A DNA stretch of 64,000 bases from Terriglobus albidus (lineage in GTDB: Bacteria; Acidobacteriota; Terriglobia; Terriglobales; Acidobacteriaceae): assembly GCF_008000815.1 (NCBI RefSeq), contig NZ_CP042806.1, positions 2,604,001-2,668,000 of the forward strand. The letters are read 5' to 3'. The position numbers were made by a program, and so were the translations under genes. Position 1 is the stretch's first letter, and the number at the start of each line of letters is the position of its first letter. The notes under the pieces were generated by a model that was given only the letters and a program-made list of their open reading frames with translations, made no database searches and was not told the origin of the DNA. This document shows, in pieces, positions 1 to 8,458 of this stretch.

Positions 1-2572
1 CTCGATACGCAGTCACTTCATCCAGGTTATGGCTCCAGGTGTAGGCAGCTTGTGTCATCAGTCCATGCCAGTGCATGACACGTAGCTGCGCCTGCAGCGA
101 GTTGTAGTTCGAGGTGCCGATGCTCTCGATCTGGTTGATGTTGCCGTACTGAGCATAGGTGTCGTGGTATGGGAGGAGCGTGGCACCGGCGGTAACATTG
201 AGCTGATTCAGATCAAGCAGGCTGAGCAGCCGGCGTCCTTCGCTGCCCACATAGCCAAGTTGCGCGATCATGTTCGATCCGATCGTGTGTTCAAGATTCA
301 GGCTGTAGTTCTGGTTGTAGGGCGTGCGGAAATTGCGATCGACAGAGAAGACCCCACACGGAGTGGCTTCCTTGCAGGGGTAGCCGATTGTTGAAGGAAA
401 GATCGCCTGGCCGCCCACAATCGTGGTCTTACCGGCACTGATGGTGTAGACAGGGTTGGGGCCAGCTGGATTGCCTTCCACACCGTTCGGCGCCTGGTTG
501 CCGGGACGGTTGTCAAGGAACGGATTCAGGTTTGGCGTATCGAAGTAGAAGCCATAGCCGGCACGGATCACTGTTTTGTCGTCCAGGCCATACGTGATAC
601 CCAGACGTGGGCTGAAGTTCTTGTAGTACTGCTGATAGAGAGAACTGATCTGGTTGCCCTGGAAGGCGATGCCCTGGAGCGCGGTCAACTCCGGACGGAA
701 GACAGAAAGATCTTTGTTGCCGTTATGCAGCGGGCCAACGTAGTCGTAGCGCACACCATAGTTGAAGCTCAGCTTTCTTGTAAGCTGCCATGAATCTCCC
801 GCGTTCAGCTCCCAGGTGTTGACGAAAACCTGACGCTCCGGATCTCCAATGGCAATCGTGGCTGCCGATGTATAGCCGGCGAGGAAGTCTGCCAGCGCGC
901 CGGCAAGTCCGGATCCACCGACACGCGTGCCATCAAAGGTGAACGATCCGACGGAGTGCCGCTTGTAGAACTCATCGAGCTGAGCCTGCCGGAACTCGCC
1001 ACCCAGACGAATCTGATGTTTACCCTTGACCCAGCTCAATTGGTCGGTCAGGTGCCCGGTGATGTCGTTACGGCCCTCAGGTGGTGTCATGCCAACCGGG
1101 TCGAAACCAGTGATAGTGATATTTGGAGCGTTACCGAAAGGCGCTCCGGTCATGAAGCCCAGGGACTGGACGTTGAAGTTGGTATTCGCGTCATTGAAGA
1201 CCTGGTTGAAATAGTTCACACCTACCAGCAACTGGTTCGAGATGGAAGGTGAGAGCATGCGGTTATAGACGACCGCGACGTTCTGCACATGGATTGGCGC
1301 CACTTCGAAGTAGTCGTAGATCTGCGATCCGACTGGCGCCACCTGGTTGCCCTGACCGACGAACCAGTGGGCGCTCAGGCTGTCTTTGTCGGTGATGTGA
1401 TAGTCCACCTTACCAAGCCCGTTATAGCTGTAGCCAAATTCGGGAACGTTCGAATGGAAGTTATTGACATTGCCGACCGTATCGGCGGATAGATTGCCGC
1501 CAGCCCAAAGCGTATTCAATACCTTCTGCATCGTGCCATTCACGGGGATATTCTTTGCGGCCAGAATGGCCTTTGCCTGGTTCTGCCAGCCGATGGATGG
1601 TTCGGTGGCACTGCCGGACTCGCCAATCACAAAGCGCTGCTTCTCAAAAGTCAAAAACCCAAAGAGCTTGTCCTTCAGGATTGGTGCGCCGACTGAGAAG
1701 CCCCAGTTGTAGTTGCGCACCTTCTGCTTCGTATCGCTGAACGGGCTTTTGGCTCCGAAGAGTTCATTGCGGTCAAAGTAGTAGGCAGAACCGTGCAGAT
1801 GATTGGTGCCCGACTTGAGAGTCAGATTGATGGTTCCACCTGGGTTACGTCCGCCCTCAGGGCCAGATTGCGTCTGGGCCGAGAACTGTTCAACAGCATC
1901 GATAGGTAGAACAATGCCGGCGATGCCGGAGACACCGCCCTGGTTGACGGCAGGTACGTTATGCCAGAGATCGTTGTTATCCACGCCATCAATCTGCCAG
2001 TTCATCTGATTGGCGCGAGTTCCGTTGAGAGAACCGTATCCGCCGCCTGTATATCCGGCAAAGCCGGGTGTGAGCTGGATCATCTGGGTGAAGTCACGAC
2101 CATTCAGCGGCATATCGGCCACTGCTTGAGATTCGAGAACGATGTTCTGTGTCACGGTGGTTGTATCGAGCGTGATGTCTGAGGCCTGTACCTCAACCGT
2201 TTGTGTTGCTGCCGCGCTTAGCTTGATGGATGGAAGCGTATAGATCACACCGGCGGAGACGGGGATCTTATCGACCTTAACCGTGCTGAATCCTGAATCG
2301 GTGACCGTCAGTGTGTAAGCGCCCAGTGGCAGATCATTGAACAGGAAGCTGCCGGCACTTGAGGTCACCGAGGCATACGTACTCTTTGTTGCTTCATTGG
2401 TGAGAGAGACTGTTGCTCCAGAGACGGTGGCTCCCGTCGCGTCAGTGACATCTCCATTGATGCCACCACGAAATGTCTGTGCTGAAAGTGGAGAAGAAAG
2501 TACACATACCGCTGTAAGTACTAAAAGGAAAATTGCTTTTTGAAAACGAATACACGACTGCCAGAACGTCAT
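1..2572 (-). CDS. Oar-like TonB-dependent receptor, C-terminus cut by window edge
   Basis: Outer-membrane receptor of the acidobacterial Oar type, expected to import a large or scarce substrate using TonB energy; substrate unknown. It reads open from an ATG at 2572 to the window edge (857 codons without a stop). The start is preceded by GGAGG with an 8-base spacer. Residues 1-31 are a signal peptide ending SPLSAQ. A carboxypeptidase-regulatory-like (CarboxypepD_reg) beta-sandwich follows (about 35-120, GDVTDATGATVSGATV). Next comes a plug domain with MPLNGRDFTQMIQLTPGF and WQIDGVDNNDLWHN, then a beta-barrel rich in aromatic residues (NYGVRYDYVGPL, NFSPRLGITYG). The family is usually 1000-1200 residues, so 150-350 residues are missing. 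No substrate-specific partner gene is adjacent. Family call is firm. Confidence 0.93.
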   Translation of the reverse strand, partial: MTFWQSCIRFQKAIFLLVLTAVCVLSSPLSAQTFRGGINGDVTDATGATVSGATVSLTNEATKSTYASVTSSAGSFLFNDLPLGAYTLTVTDSGFSTVKVDKIPVSAGVIYTLPSIKLSAAATQTVEVQASDITLDTTTVTQNIVLESQAVADMPLNGRDFTQMIQLTPGFAGYTGGGYGSLNGTRANQMNWQIDGVDNNDLWHNVPAVNQGGVSGIAGIVLPIDAVEQFSAQTQSGPEGGRNPGGTINLTLKSGTNHLHGSAYYFDRNELFGAKSPFSDTKQKVRNYNWGFSVGAPILKDKLFGFLTFEKQRFVIGESGSATEPSIGWQNQAKAILAAKNIPVNGTMQKVLNTLWAGGNLSADTVGNVNNFHSNVPEFGYSYNGLGKVDYHITDKDSLSAHWFVGQGNQVAPVGSQIYDYFEVAPIHVQNVAVVYNRMLSPSISNQLLVGVNYFNQVFNDANTNFNVQSLGFMTGAPFGNAPNITITGFDPVGMTPPEGRNDITGHLTDQLSWVKGKHQIRLGGEFRQAQLDEFYKRHSVGSFTFDGTRVGGSGLAGALADFLAGYTSAATIAIGDPERQVFVNTWELNAGDSWQLTRKLSFNYGVRYDYVGPLHNGNKDLSVFRPELTALQGIAFQGNQISSLYQQYYKNFSPRLGITYGLDDKTVIRAGYGFYFDTPNLNPFLDNRPGNQAPNGVEGNPAGPNPVYTISAGKTTIVGGQAIFPSTIGYPCKEATPCGVFSVDRNFRTPYNQNYSLNLEHTIGSNMIAQLGYVGSEGRRLLSLLDLNQLNVTAGATLLPYHDTYAQYGNINQIESIGTSNYNSLQAQLRVMHWHGLMTQAAYTWSHNLDEVTAYR

Positions 2573-3412
2573 GAACCTTACCTCCATGCGTGATACAGCT
2601 ATAGGTCGGCGTGCCGGCGTAATGCGGCCGCAACCTTGCCTACTTTTCAGTTACGAGTACGAAAAGACTTGCGAACTACTGCTTCAACTAAGTGACAAGG
2701 ACCGCAAAGGGCCTGGCAGAAGAGAAGGGGAAACGACTGTAGGGAACAGCGGGGAGCTCCAGCTTCTTGCGCCGGAGTCGTCTTTTGAAGAGATATTCAC
2801 CTATTGCAAGCATTCCTGCAATAAAAAATATTGAATCAATCAACGGGATCTTTTCTATCAGAAGGCGGAATAGCTATGGCCGATACCATGCGGCAGTGCG
2901 CAGAATCGTCTTAGCCAGCCGACAATTTCACTGAGCCCAAGTTCCTTTGTGTCTCTTCTGCTGACGGTATGTAGAGGCTTGGTGTAACGCCAGTTTGGTG
3001 TGTTGTACCAAGTTGGATTTCGCTCTCTGGCAGCCCGTCTTCGTATCGCTGAAGCCCTTGAGGGGATCGCTCTCTGGTACCAGCAGCACAAACGAGACAT
3101 GGACATGCAGGCGGATATGTTGAGTCAAATCGCAGCCTACGAAAATCGCCTCTAATGTCTCGTTCCGTACATACTCGGGGTGTCGATATGTCTTTGTACG
3201 GTAGTCGACGGTGCAGGGGGAAAGCGATTTATCGCTCGCCCATCGATGCCGTAAATGCATTATGCTTTGAGTCAAGACGGAAGTAGGCCGCTTCTGGTGA
3301 CGTTCGCTCCCGCGGTCCGCCGTTCCCCCTGAATCGTTGCACGCCTTGTTTTTATTACTGCCTGTATTGCTTTAACTTCTCCGTGTTTTCTTGCGGATCT
3401 CCCGAGGTTGCG
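2573..3412. other. Gene-poor stretch of 840 bases
   Basis: No convincing gene is present. The left part must hold the promoter of the receptor that starts at 2572. A short plus-strand reading frame without a start codon (about 2989-3153, ending ADMLSQIAAYENRL) has a protein-like composition and could be the tail of a decayed gene, but I do not recognise it. Minus-strand frames over 2858-3275 have no ribosome binding site and unnatural composition. Confidence 0.5.
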
Positions 3413-3784
3413 ATGCAGTCTACACATAACGATTTTCTGGTCCTGTCGATCGGCGACGATGCCGCCCTTCTCCACAACAGGGCAGACATCCTGATGCGTG
3501 CCGGTTATAACGTGCTTTCGTTGCCCAGCTCCGTTTGGTTGGACGAAGCCCTATATCCCGGGTATGGAACCGTGATTCTCTGCCATACGGTGCCGACTGC
3601 CCGGCAGATTTTGATGGGCAGCGCTCTGGCAAGGGCCGGTGTGCCGATTGTGTGCATGACTGACAAATTAAGCACAACTGCGCTTGGAGCTATGTACTCG
3701 GAAGACTTCACAAGCCTGTTTAACTTCCTGGAACAGGCAGCAGCCCACTACGAGACAAAAACATTGCGTAGCGCTGCCGCGTAA
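3413..3784 (+). CDS. Degenerate receiver-domain protein (pseudo-receiver)
   Basis: Single-domain protein of 123 residues with the CheY-like fold pattern. It has a beta1 strand ending in an acidic pair (FLVLSIGDDAALL, D15 D16), a beta3 strand TVILCH, a beta4 strand VPIVCMT and a C-terminal helix. The phosphoacceptor Asp expected at the end of beta3 is replaced by Cys57-His58, so it probably cannot be phosphorylated in the normal way. The ATG at 3413 is preceded by GAGG 6 bases upstream; an upstream GTG at 3383 has no ribosome binding site. It lies 106 bases before a GT2 gene on the same strand, at the edge of the polysaccharide locus. A structural or protein-interaction role is possible but not shown. 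Confidence 0.6.
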   Translation: MQSTHNDFLVLSIGDDAALLHNRADILMRAGYNVLSLPSSVWLDEALYPGYGTVILCHTVPTARQILMGSALARAGVPIVCMTDKLSTTALGAMYSEDFTSLFNFLEQAAAHYETKTLRSAAA

Positions 3785-3890
3785 TCAGAGCTGCCGCATG
3801 AATTTTCGATCGGCCATCCCTGTGATTTCAGGGACGAGGGAAGTCCTGCGCCTTCCACGAATCCAACGCTGTCTCGGATAGACTGCGTAT

Positions 3891-4895
3891 GTGATCCCTC
3901 GTTCCTCCGATCCAGAGCCCGAGATCAGCGTCGTCATGACGACGTGCAGCCGTGCGCACCTTCTGCCAGGTGTTCTGGATGCACTCCTCGGGCAATCGCT
4001 TCTCGCGAATGTTTCGGTCGAGATGGTGATCGTCGACGACCAATCAACGGACAATACGCCTGAGGTGCTGGCGCGCTATCAGGCGGAAGCAGCGATTCCT
4101 GTCCGCATACTGCAGGGCGCCAAACAGGGGGTTGCTGCTGCCCGGAATCTGGCCGTACAACACGCGCGTGGCCGTTGGCTGGCGAGCTTTGACGATGATG
4201 AGATCGCTCCTCCGCACTGGCTGCAGACCCTCTATGGTGTCGCCCAGCAGAATCATGCCGTCTGCGTGGGAGGGGCGACCGCGCTCTCACTCCCCGAAGG
4301 ACGGTCTTTTAGTGAGGTAGGCCCGCGAGCCCGCCGGCTGCTCGGCGAGATTCTGTTCTCGGAAGAGCGGAGTATGCAGTTTCACGAGCTTCCCTCGACC
4401 AACAATGTGCTCATCCGGCGCGATGTCTTCGAATCCCTGGGTGGATTCGACCTGAACTTCACCGAAGGTGGAGAAGATACGGATCTTTTCCAGCGGATGC
4501 ACCGGGCAGGCCATCGCATGTGGCTCGCTCCCGAGGCGAAGGTGTTGCACCTGATTCCGCCCCGCAGACTGGATCCGCATGTCTTGAGCCAGTCGGCCAT
4601 GCGCACCGGAGCGATCGAAGCGCGGCTGGCCGGAGCAAGAAACAGTCTCCCCAGCCTTCTGTATAACCTGACCGGACGTTTGGTACTCGCAGTGGCGCGG
4701 GATCTTCCGCAGCTGGCGGCAGGGCGTCTCTCACGACAACCGGCAAAGGTGCTGGATGCTCAGCTGAGTCTGGCGGTCACTGCCGGTCTATACCGGGGCT
4801 TGTCTGCAGCGCGAGGTGGCTCGTCACAGTTCCTCAGTCGGATGGATTTCCGTAGCCGTCATGGGGAACGGCCCGATACACCACCGCGGCAATAG
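3891..4895 (+). CDS. Family 2 glycosyltransferase
   Basis: Cytosolic or membrane-associated inverting glycosyltransferase of 334 residues, likely adding one sugar to a lipid-linked polysaccharide intermediate. The GT-A fold is visible: ISVVMTTCSRAHLL at the N-terminus, VIVDDQSTDN (about 46-55), GVAAARNLAV (80-89) and the nucleotide-sugar/metal motif SFDDDE (99-104). Further on, FESLGGFDLNFTEGGEDTDLF is the usual acceptor-side ED motif. The start is GTG at 3891; an ATG lies out of frame two bases before it, and I see no better in-frame start that keeps the first strand. It is convergent with the GH26 gene: the stop codons are only 2 bases apart and no hairpin separates them. Confidence 0.88.
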   Translation: MIPRSSDPEPEISVVMTTCSRAHLLPGVLDALLGQSLLANVSVEMVIVDDQSTDNTPEVLARYQAEAAIPVRILQGAKQGVAAARNLAVQHARGRWLASFDDDEIAPPHWLQTLYGVAQQNHAVCVGGATALSLPEGRSFSEVGPRARRLLGEILFSEERSMQFHELPSTNNVLIRRDVFESLGGFDLNFTEGGEDTDLFQRMHRAGHRMWLAPEAKVLHLIPPRRLDPHVLSQSAMRTGAIEARLAGARNSLPSLLYNLTGRLVLAVARDLPQLAAGRLSRQPAKVLDAQLSLAVTAGLYRGLSAARGGSSQFLSRMDFRSRHGERPDTPPRQ

Positions 4896-4897
4896 TT

Positions 4898-6034
4898 TTA
4901 TCTTCCGTCGAGGCGCAGGATGCCGCGTGTCGTGACACGGTCGGCTCCCCCGGAGAGCCACGGTGCGGCCCCAGATGCATTGAGAACCTGCGATCGGTAG
5001 AACGCGAGTACTGTAGCATCGCTCTCAATGCGCGCATCGCCCCAATCTGCCCACTGTGGATAGATACGCCAGTCCCAGTCGATGTAGCAGAAAGCCTTGA
5101 TGCCTTTTGTCCCGCGGAGCAGGCCGAAGTAGGGTGCGAACCACTGATCGATGGCGGCATGTGGATCATGTACGGAGGCGCCTCGTAGCGTTGATTCCGC
5201 AATCATGACGGGGAAGCGGCGGCTGTCTGCCTCGGCAAGAAATTCGCGCGTTGCCGCAGACGAGAGAGTTGGAGGAGAGAAGAGGTTCACCCCCCACCAG
5301 TCGACATATGCATCGCCGGGATAGAACTGCTGCCAGCGCGCGGCGGCGAATCCTGCCGGAGCGCCTGCTCGCTGCTGATCGAGTTCGGCATCCGGGGACC
5401 AGTCCCAAACCACCGCTGCCTCCTGCGGCAGGCAACGATGGATAGCGTCTGCGATACGCCGAAAGGCTGCAACGTAACTCGGCGCGGCGTATCCGTTCCA
5501 CGGTCCGTTGAACTCGTATCCGGGACGGACGAAGACAGGACGGGCAAGAGTCTGCAGTCCGGAACAGATCTGTTCCAGCGCGGCATCGTCCTTACCCGCT
5601 GCGGTCGCGGCCTCGTAGTGGTGTGTCCCACCACCTTCATTAAGCGAGATACCGATCTGAGGAATCAGATAATCCTGTGCTGTGCCAAGGTCCGCTCGAA
5701 GGCGCTCAAAGAACTTCGGCAAGTCGTCATGCAGGTCGACATAACGCATCATCAGCATCGGCCGGGCCGGCGCTACCGCCTTGGAATAGGCATCGAAGCT
5801 CTGCCGGTCGCTTTGGCCTGCTCCATGCAGGACTGTGTCGCGTGGCTCCAGCCTTCTGCCGTAAAAAGCACGTTTGACCGGGGGAGCCTTCGCCCATGCC
5901 TGTAATGGTGTGGCAGCGCTTGCGGCGTTTGCCGTAATGCTCTCATCCACGGCTCGCCGTTGCCAGCGATGCCATGCCCATATGCCCGCCAGAATCAGGC
6001 AAAGCAGCAGCATGATGCGTGCGGCGAGCTTCAT
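4898..6034 (-). CDS. Membrane-anchored GH26-like glycoside hydrolase
   Basis: Probable endo-beta-mannanase-type glycosidase of 378 residues, held in the inner membrane by an N-terminal segment (about residues 5-22, IMLLLCLILAGIWAWH) with the catalytic domain outside. It shows the two GH26-like catalytic glutamates: E174 in FVRPGYEFNGPWNGY (acid/base) and E280 in FPVMIAES (nucleophile), as well as VVWDWSPD and YVDWWGVNLF. The start is the ATG at 6034, which overlaps the stop of the upstream glycosyltransferase as ATGA. This implies translational coupling and membership of the operon that begins at 15348. Hydrolases inside export operons usually trim or release the polymer, so the product may contain beta-mannosyl or related links. 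The exact specificity is inference. Confidence 0.8.
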   Translation of the reverse strand: MKLAARIMLLLCLILAGIWAWHRWQRRAVDESITANAASAATPLQAWAKAPPVKRAFYGRRLEPRDTVLHGAGQSDRQSFDAYSKAVAPARPMLMMRYVDLHDDLPKFFERLRADLGTAQDYLIPQIGISLNEGGGTHHYEAATAAGKDDAALEQICSGLQTLARPVFVRPGYEFNGPWNGYAAPSYVAAFRRIADAIHRCLPQEAAVVWDWSPDAELDQQRAGAPAGFAAARWQQFYPGDAYVDWWGVNLFSPPTLSSAATREFLAEADSRRFPVMIAESTLRGASVHDPHAAIDQWFAPYFGLLRGTKGIKAFCYIDWDWRIYPQWADWGDARIESDATVLAFYRSQVLNASGAAPWLSGGADRVTTRGILRLDGR

Positions 6035-7008
6035 GACGCCGTCTGCCCAGCCTGGTGCGAGCTCTCGAGAGACTTCTTCCATAGGTGGTGTAATACCTGT
6101 CCAGGCAGCAGCCAGATGCCGGCCAAAAATGCGAGTTCCAGCCAGCCCGGACGACTCGCCATGACCAGTCGGCCTATCTGCTGGAGCGCTCCCTTATCCT
6201 GGCTGCGCTTTGCCTTAAGTGCAACTTTGGTGCTCAGGAACGAGGCGAAGGCGCGGTCGCCAATCCATCGGCGGTATTGCTGCGCCCACTCCAGAGAGTC
6301 TTTCCAATTAGTGCGTCTCGATCGGGAGATGCTGTCGACCACGATGTTGTAAACCACCAGCGGTTCCCACGCGAATTTAACGCGGGCGCCGGCAAGATGC
6401 CATGCCTCCAGCAGCCATGCCCAGTCCTCATGGTCGGCATGCGTGGTGAAGGGAACTTTCTTGAGCAGGCTGCGGTGCAGCAGCAGTGACTGCAACGGAA
6501 GAACACCGGGGCGCTGGGTTAAGGATGGCCGTAACAGGATGTAGTCAGCCACATCCTCCGATGGACCAATGGGCCGTTCAGGATGGATGTTGTCTTTGCC
6601 TTGGGCACGATAGATCGCGCGGCAGGAGATCATCGTCTGGGGTGAGTTGCGATCAGCCAGGGCAAGCTGTTTCTCAATCTTTCCCGGAAGAATCAGGTCA
6701 TCATCGTCCAGGAAGGTAAGCCACTCGCCGCAGCTTAGAGCTACGCCTTCATTTCTCGCAGCGGCCGGACCGCGGTTTGTGGGGAGCTCCGCGTAGTGAA
6801 CGCGTGGATCGATGCCCTCGACAGCCGCCCGCGCTGCGGGATCGGGCCCATCGGAGACGATCACGATCTCAATGTGGTCGTAGGTTTGCGCCAGAGCGCT
6901 CTCGACCGCTTTTCGCATATCATCGGGTCGTTTGTACGTAGGGATGATGATGCTTACAAGCCCCGGCTCGCACTGACCAAAATCGCTGCGCACCGTCGTA
7001 TCAACCAT
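6031..7008 (-). CDS. Family 2 glycosyltransferase
   Basis: GT-A type glycosyltransferase of 325 residues. Motifs: VSIIIPTYKRPDDM, IEIVIVSDGPDP, NRGPAAARNEGV and the metal/nucleotide-sugar motif TFLDDDDLILPGK. HEDWAWLLEAW corresponds to the ED acceptor motif seen in the family. The C-terminal segment WLELAFLAGIWLLPG is hydrophobic and could anchor the protein to the membrane. The ATG at 7008 lies inside the last codons of the upstream O-antigen ligase gene (8-base overlap), and the downstream GH26 gene overlaps its stop, so it is an internal gene of the minus-strand operon. An upstream in-frame start at 7107 would intrude about 100 bases into the ligase gene and is unlikely. Confidence 0.88.
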   Translation of the reverse strand: MVDTTVRSDFGQCEPGLVSIIIPTYKRPDDMRKAVESALAQTYDHIEIVIVSDGPDPAARAAVEGIDPRVHYAELPTNRGPAAARNEGVALSCGEWLTFLDDDDLILPGKIEKQLALADRNSPQTMISCRAIYRAQGKDNIHPERPIGPSEDVADYILLRPSLTQRPGVLPLQSLLLHRSLLKKVPFTTHADHEDWAWLLEAWHLAGARVKFAWEPLVVYNIVVDSISRSRRTNWKDSLEWAQQYRRWIGDRAFASFLSTKVALKAKRSQDKGALQQIGRLVMASRPGWLELAFLAGIWLLPGQVLHHLWKKSLESSHQAGQTAS

Positions 7009-8458
7009 GACTGCTCTCCATCGCTGTCTGCGCTTCAGCCCGCAGGTTCGGCGATAACTTCTCCAGTAACGCCGGTGTGACACCGCCCAGAAGCTGGTCG
7101 GGTTCAAGCCATGTATCCTGCTCGGCCTCAGAACCTTCAGCGAAGCACATCTTCACGATGCAGGCATACGCTAGCGTCGTTGGCAGATAGGGATCGATCG
7201 GTACGGACTCGGCGAGACCCTCCAAAGCAAGCCATGTGAGCATTGCGGCCATCAACAGATCGGTCGCCTGGCGACTGCGCCGATAACGCTTCCACGCCAG
7301 AACAAGGGCTCCCCAGAGGACGCCCGCATATAGTAGCGCTCCAACAAATCCGAGGGACAAGGTCTGGTCCAGATAGTTCTCGTGGGCATGGGGCACTGTC
7401 CACCCCTGATGTCCCGAGATCAGGCTTACGCGGCTTGGCGACCAGAACCCGGCATATCCAAAGCCTTGCAGCGGACGTGTCTTCACATAGTCGGAGAGCT
7501 CTGCCCAGAGCGGCGCACGATTGGAGAGATTCGACGTGTTCTGGGTATCGGTGCGGCCCATCATGAAAGCGGACTGCGCCGCTCCTAGTCCCTTTTGCCC
7601 CACAACGTAGACCATGACTGGAAGCACAACCGCCAGGCACGCCACAGCCAGCATAGCGCGTGCAGATGCGCTGAGAATCTTCCGTGCCAGACGGAACATC
7701 ATGATGCCCGCCATCATCAGGCAGATGATCGTGCTGACACGCGAACGGGTGAGATAGAGCAGGATAAACGCGGCGAACAGGGCTGGAGCCAGAAACTTAC
7801 GCCATGTGGGCCTGCGATCGAAGAGCGTAAGCCCAGAGAAGATACAGACCACAAGACTCATGGCCTGATAGTTTGCTTCGGCGACGCCCTGGAAACGGTA
7901 GTCGGCATTGCGCGGATCGAAGATATGCTGCATCACCACATCGCCATACAAGGCAAGAACAGCTACCGTTCCCGTGACAAAGAAGGCGAGGACAGAAATC
8001 TCAACAAGAGAGAAGCGTCGAGCAAAAGTGTAGATAGCAAGAATATTGATGAGGAAGACGACCAGCCGCTTGAGCGTAAGGGAGGGATCGTCACTCCAGA
8101 CAACACTCATCACTGCCCAGATAACATACGCTGCGGCGAAGTATCGCAGATGGCCTGAGAAGCGTCCACGACGGGGAAGTTCCCGCAGAAGGAGGAGGCA
8201 GAAGAACGCGATGACAGGCATCGCCAACTGGCGGCTGGCGCTGCCCTGGAAGGCTGCCGATTCCGCTGCTGCCGACTCCGCGGTTGCCCCATGGACAATG
8301 AAGGGCAACACATAAGGAACGGAGTACCAGTAGCAGATAGCAAGCGCGATGCCGCAGACGATCTTCACAAGCATCAACCGTTTGGTGATGTGCGACAGCT
8401 CAAGGCGGACTCGCGCCAGCCGGTAGGGTGTGAAGGTCGTGGGACGGGCGGTGCTCAC
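7001..8458 (-). CDS. O-antigen ligase / Wzy-like polymerase
   Basis: Integral membrane protein of 485 residues with about ten to twelve hydrophobic segments, of the Wzy_C / O-antigen ligase superfamily. The diagnostic feature is the large periplasmic loop before the last membrane segments: RAPLWAELSDYVKTRPLQGFGYAGFW, then VPHAHENYLDQTLSLGFVG, where the His of AHENYLD is the family's signature. It would polymerise repeat units or transfer the finished chain on the periplasmic face. The GTG start overlaps the stop of the ATP-grasp gene as GTGA. Whether this is the polymerase (Wzy) or a ligase cannot be decided from sequence; with Wzx, Wzz and OPX in the same operon, polymerase is the more likely role. 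Confidence 0.85.
   Translation of the reverse strand: MSTARPTTFTPYRLARVRLELSHITKRLMLVKIVCGIALAICYWYSVPYVLPFIVHGATAESAAAESAAFQGSASRQLAMPVIAFFCLLLLRELPRRGRFSGHLRYFAAAYVIWAVMSVVWSDDPSLTLKRLVVFLINILAIYTFARRFSLVEISVLAFFVTGTVAVLALYGDVVMQHIFDPRNADYRFQGVAEANYQAMSLVVCIFSGLTLFDRRPTWRKFLAPALFAAFILLYLTRSRVSTIICLMMAGIMMFRLARKILSASARAMLAVACLAVVLPVMVYVVGQKGLGAAQSAFMMGRTDTQNTSNLSNRAPLWAELSDYVKTRPLQGFGYAGFWSPSRVSLISGHQGWTVPHAHENYLDQTLSLGFVGALLYAGVLWGALVLAWKRYRRSRQATDLLMAAMLTWLALEGLAESVPIDPYLPTTLAYACIVKMCFAEGSEAEQDTWLEPDQLLGGVTPALLEKLSPNLRAEAQTAMESSHG

Noticed and set aside
2858-3275. Minus-strand frames of 82 and 115 residues before the pseudo-receiver gene
   Set aside because: They overlap each other in different frames, are rich in unusual residue runs and have no start signals.
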